From NCBI GenBank assembly GCA_035252155.1, contig DATFDL010000784.1, positions 1 through 23,963 on the forward strand: 23,963 nt of DNA. Reading direction: 5' to 3'. The stretch is from JAICLL01 sp035252155 (GTDB taxonomy: Bacteria > Planctomycetota > Planctomycetia > Pirellulales > JAICIG01). The notes under the pieces were generated by a model that saw only the letters and a program-made list of their open reading frames with translations, did no database searches and was not told the DNA's origin. Both the position numbers and the translations under genes were made by a program. Each line of letters starts with the position of its first letter. Position 1 is the stretch's first letter. Shown one piece after another: positions 21,736-23,963 of this stretch.

Positions 21736-23141
21736 GCAAAGTACTCGTAGTCGACGACGAAGCAAACGTGCTGGCCGCATTCGAAAAACTCCTTTCGGTA
21801 CAGGGGCACGACGTCATCACAGCGCGCGACGCCCCCGCGGCGTTGCAGTTGATCGAACACGACCCACCCGACGCGGTGATTCTCGACGTGTGCATGCCGG
21901 GCATGGACGGGCTCGAAGCGCTCAGTCGCATCAAGCAACGACGCCCGCGGCTGCCAGTGATTGTGATGACCGGACAGGGAACCGTCGAAACCGCCATCGA
22001 AGCGACCAAGCGCGGCGCCTTTGAATACGAATTGAAGCCGTTCGATCCCGAAGCGATGCTCCGATTGGTCGAGCGGGCCGTGCAGGGAGCGCGGCTGATG
22101 GACCGCCAGGTGACTTTGGGACCCGAGGCCGTCGTTCCGGGGCACGATGCCCTCATCGGCCAAAGCCCGCTCATGCAGGCGGTTTACAAACTCATCGGGC
22201 GAGTGGCCGCCACCGACGCCACGGTGCTTATCCGCGGCGAGTCGGGCACCGGCAAGGAATTGGTGGCCCGCGCCATCTATCAGCACAGCCGCCGCGCCAA
22301 TCGGCCGCTGTACGTGGTGAATTGCGCGGCAATCCCCGAATCGCTGCTCGAAGCCGAGTTGTTCGGCTACGAGCGCGGGGCCTTCACCGGGGCGTATGTG
22401 CAGCGGATCGGCAAGCTTGAGCAGGCCGACGGCGGCACGCTGCTGCTCGATGAAATCGGTGACATTTCGCCCGCCGTGCAGGCCAAGTTGCTGCGCGTGC
22501 TGCAAGACCGCACGCTGCAACGCATCGGCAGCAACGAGACCATCCGCGTCGATGTGCGGCTCGTGAGCGCCACCAACCGCAATCTGGAACAGGCCATCGC
22601 CGACGGACGGTTCCGCGAGGATCTGTACCATCGACTCAATGTAGTGACGGTGCGCCTGCCGCCGCTGCGCGAGCGGCGCGACGACGTGCCGCGGCTGACT
22701 GATTTTTTCTTGGAGCGGTTTGCTCGCGAGCTGCAAATCGCTACGCCGCCCGTCTCCGACGACGCGCGGAAGCGCCTGCAGAACTACGACTGGCCCGGCA
22801 ATGTGCGCGAGCTGGAACATTGCGTCCATCGGCTGTTGATTTTCACCGGCGGCCATCCGATCCAGGCCGAAGACGTCGGGCAAGCCCTGGCAGGCGAAGA
22901 GCAGGGCGGCCCGGCGTTCGACGCCGACGAAGCCCTGCGCGGGCTGGTCGAGCGATTTCTCAGCACGCAGGGCGGACCTGGCGCCTACGAACAATTCGTC
23001 GCGCTGATCGAGCAGCGGTTGATCGGCGCGGCGCTGGAGCGGACGCGCGGCAACCTGGCCAAGGCCGCCAAGTTGCTCGGCCTGCCGCGCGCCACGCTCT
23101 ACGACAAGGTGCAGAAGCACGGCCTGGCGGCCTCGGAATAG
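21732..23141 (+). CDS. NtrC-type sigma-54-dependent response regulator
   Basis: A 469-residue transcription activator. The receiver domain (1-120) has the acidic pair Asp8/Asp9, phosphoacceptor Asp52 in VILDVCMPGMDG, and Lys102 in LKPFD. The AAA+ domain has Walker A GESGTGKE (169-176), the sigma-54 contact loop GAFTGA (216-221), Walker B TLLLDEIGDI, and WPGNVRELEH. The Fis-type helix-turn-helix is at the end (NLAKAAKLLGLPRATLYDKV). It would work with sigma-54 RNA polymerase to switch on target promoters after phosphorylation by the kinase just upstream. The start is GTG 21732, whose GTGA overlaps the kinase stop; GAGG lies shortly upstream. Targets are unknown and no -24/-12 promoter was identified in the window. 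Confidence 0.95.
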   Translation: MSKVLVVDDEANVLAAFEKLLSVQGHDVITARDAPAALQLIEHDPPDAVILDVCMPGMDGLEALSRIKQRRPRLPVIVMTGQGTVETAIEATKRGAFEYELKPFDPEAMLRLVERAVQGARLMDRQVTLGPEAVVPGHDALIGQSPLMQAVYKLIGRVAATDATVLIRGESGTGKELVARAIYQHSRRANRPLYVVNCAAIPESLLEAELFGYERGAFTGAYVQRIGKLEQADGGTLLLDEIGDISPAVQAKLLRVLQDRTLQRIGSNETIRVDVRLVSATNRNLEQAIADGRFREDLYHRLNVVTVRLPPLRERRDDVPRLTDFFLERFARELQIATPPVSDDARKRLQNYDWPGNVRELEHCVHRLLIFTGGHPIQAEDVGQALAGEEQGGPAFDADEALRGLVERFLSTQGGPGAYEQFVALIEQRLIGAALERTRGNLAKAAKLLGLPRATLYDKVQKHGLAASE

Positions 23142-23481
23142 CGCCGGAAATCCAGCGCAGGCATCGGACGACCGGCGCAGACAGCAGCTTCTCAGACCGC
23201 CGCCCGCCCGTCATTCTTGAGACGCATCCGCTTGTCTCGCACGGCGTTGCAACGAGCCAGCAAGCCATCTCGCGGCATGCGGCACGGCGCGTGCTTTAGC
23301 GGACCGATGGAAGACGCTTCGCAGCGTGGATCGGGGGCCGCGATCATCCCTCGATCTGTGCGGCGTGGCAGCTTCCTGTCACATCCGGCTCTGTAGGTCA
23401 GCCTTTTCTGGCCGGCCGAAGTCAGGCTGGAAAGCCTGACCTACGCACACAAACACCACTTTTTTATTCAAGGGTATTGCC
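23142..23481. other. Intergenic stretch with a GGAA-loop hairpin and no gene seen
   Basis: These 340 bases show no credible gene. Arms 23393-23401 and 23436-23444 are complementary over nine bases. Inside, 23421-23428 and 23433-23440 form a perfect 8-bp stem closed by a GGAA tetraloop (GNRA type). The GTAGGTCAG and CTGACCTAC ends suggest another dispersed palindromic repeat. A T-rich run precedes the last gene, and AAGGG at 23470-23474 is its ribosome site. Confidence 0.6.
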
Positions 23482-23963
23482 ATGCGCAATCTACACATAA
23501 ACTCGTTCGGATGGGCGGTGAGCGCCCTCCTGATTATATTGGTCCTTAAGACGACAAGCACAGCCGCTTCGGAACCCGCGCTAAAGGCCGGCGACGAAGC
23601 GGTGGTCAACAGCGACGCCACTCCGCTGAAGATTGGAGAAAAGACTCTCGGCACGTTGGGGCGCGGAGAGCGATTCAAGATCATCGAGGTGCAAGGCCCG
23701 TGGCTCGGCGCCCGAGTCACGGTCGATGGAGGGGAACGTTTGGGTTGGATCTGGCGCGACAGCGTCACCACACCGGGGCAGTTTGCCGTCCAGCCACGGC
23801 GGGTTCGCCGATATTCGTACGCGCCTTCGGAGACGATGGCTCAGCCTCGTCCGACTTACAGTCGGCGCGGCTCAAGCTCTTCGTCGTCTTCCAAGTCGTT
23901 CATCATGGGCGCGACGCCCTACGGGCCGAGTTATTGGAGGGCCGATCGCAAGATCATGGGATA
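23482..23963 (+). CDS. Secreted SH3-like domain protein, 3' end outside the window
   Basis: ATG 23482 follows AAGGG with a seven-base spacer, and the frame stays open to the right edge (160 complete codons). The N-terminus (MRNLHINSFGW, then VSALLIILVLKTTSTAA) is a signal peptide with a likely cut near TAA-S. Residues about 35-90 look like a bacterial SH3-type beta barrel: AGDEAVVNSDATPLKIGEKT, LGTLGRGERFKIIEVQGPWL and GWIWRDSV. The tail is basic and Ser-rich with a seven-serine run. Such domains often bind cell-wall or envelope components; the exact role is unknown, and more domains may lie beyond the edge. Confidence 0.75.
   Translation, partial: MRNLHINSFGWAVSALLIILVLKTTSTAASEPALKAGDEAVVNSDATPLKIGEKTLGTLGRGERFKIIEVQGPWLGARVTVDGGERLGWIWRDSVTTPGQFAVQPRRVRRYSYAPSETMAQPRPTYSRRGSSSSSSSKSFIMGATPYGPSYWRADRKIMG

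Noticed and set aside
21366..23120. A 584-residue minus-strand frame opposite the response regulator
   Set aside because: It is the antisense of a textbook receiver-AAA-Fis protein.

Overview
The window looks like chromosomal DNA of a GC-rich planctomycete, probably close to the Pirellulales. This is inferred from a DUF1559-type protein, a very large YD/RHS-repeat protein, a signal peptide with a planctomycete-like twin arginine, an ECF-type sigma factor of the planctomycete style, several starts without a Shine-Dalgarno sequence, and many intergenic palindromes. No tRNA, rRNA, CRISPR array, transposase or replication origin was found by eye.

Positions 1-6704 hold scattered single genes. They are a ten-helix membrane protein built from two near-identical halves (156-1253, -), an ArnT/GT39-like glycosyltransferase (1527-3338, +), the electron-transfer subunit of dihydroorotate dehydrogenase (PyrK, -), an S4-domain rRNA pseudouridine synthase (-), and a DUF1559-like protein with an N-terminal zinc ribbon (+). 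Most gaps between them carry nested inverted repeats.

Positions 6705-13276 are the accessory-looking part. A 1381-residue RHS protein has 34 uninterrupted 21-residue repeats, an RHS core ending in DPDGR, and a 218-residue cysteine-rich tail. A secreted protein of unknown function follows closely, then a 74-residue secreted protein with a single YD repeat. Next come an ECF-like sigma factor (-) and a small TPR-like protein (+), arranged head to head with overlapping 5' ends.

Positions 13277-15604, all on the minus strand, hold a Glu/Leu/Phe/Val dehydrogenase gene whose stop overlaps the start of a stand-alone cyclic-nucleotide-binding-domain protein, plus ribosomal protein S18. A cluster of three short palindromes separates the dehydrogenase from S18.

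Positions 15825-23141 form a tight five-gene plus-strand operon: ABC ATPase, ABC-2-type permease, membrane-anchored helical-repeat protein, sensor histidine kinase, and NtrC-type sigma-54 response regulator. Two of the four junctions are 4-base stop/start overlaps and the other two are gaps of 7 and 19 bases. The layout suggests an ABC export or envelope machine co-transcribed with a two-component system. After an intergenic stretch with a GGAA-loop hairpin, a secreted SH3-like protein starts at 23482 and runs off the right edge.
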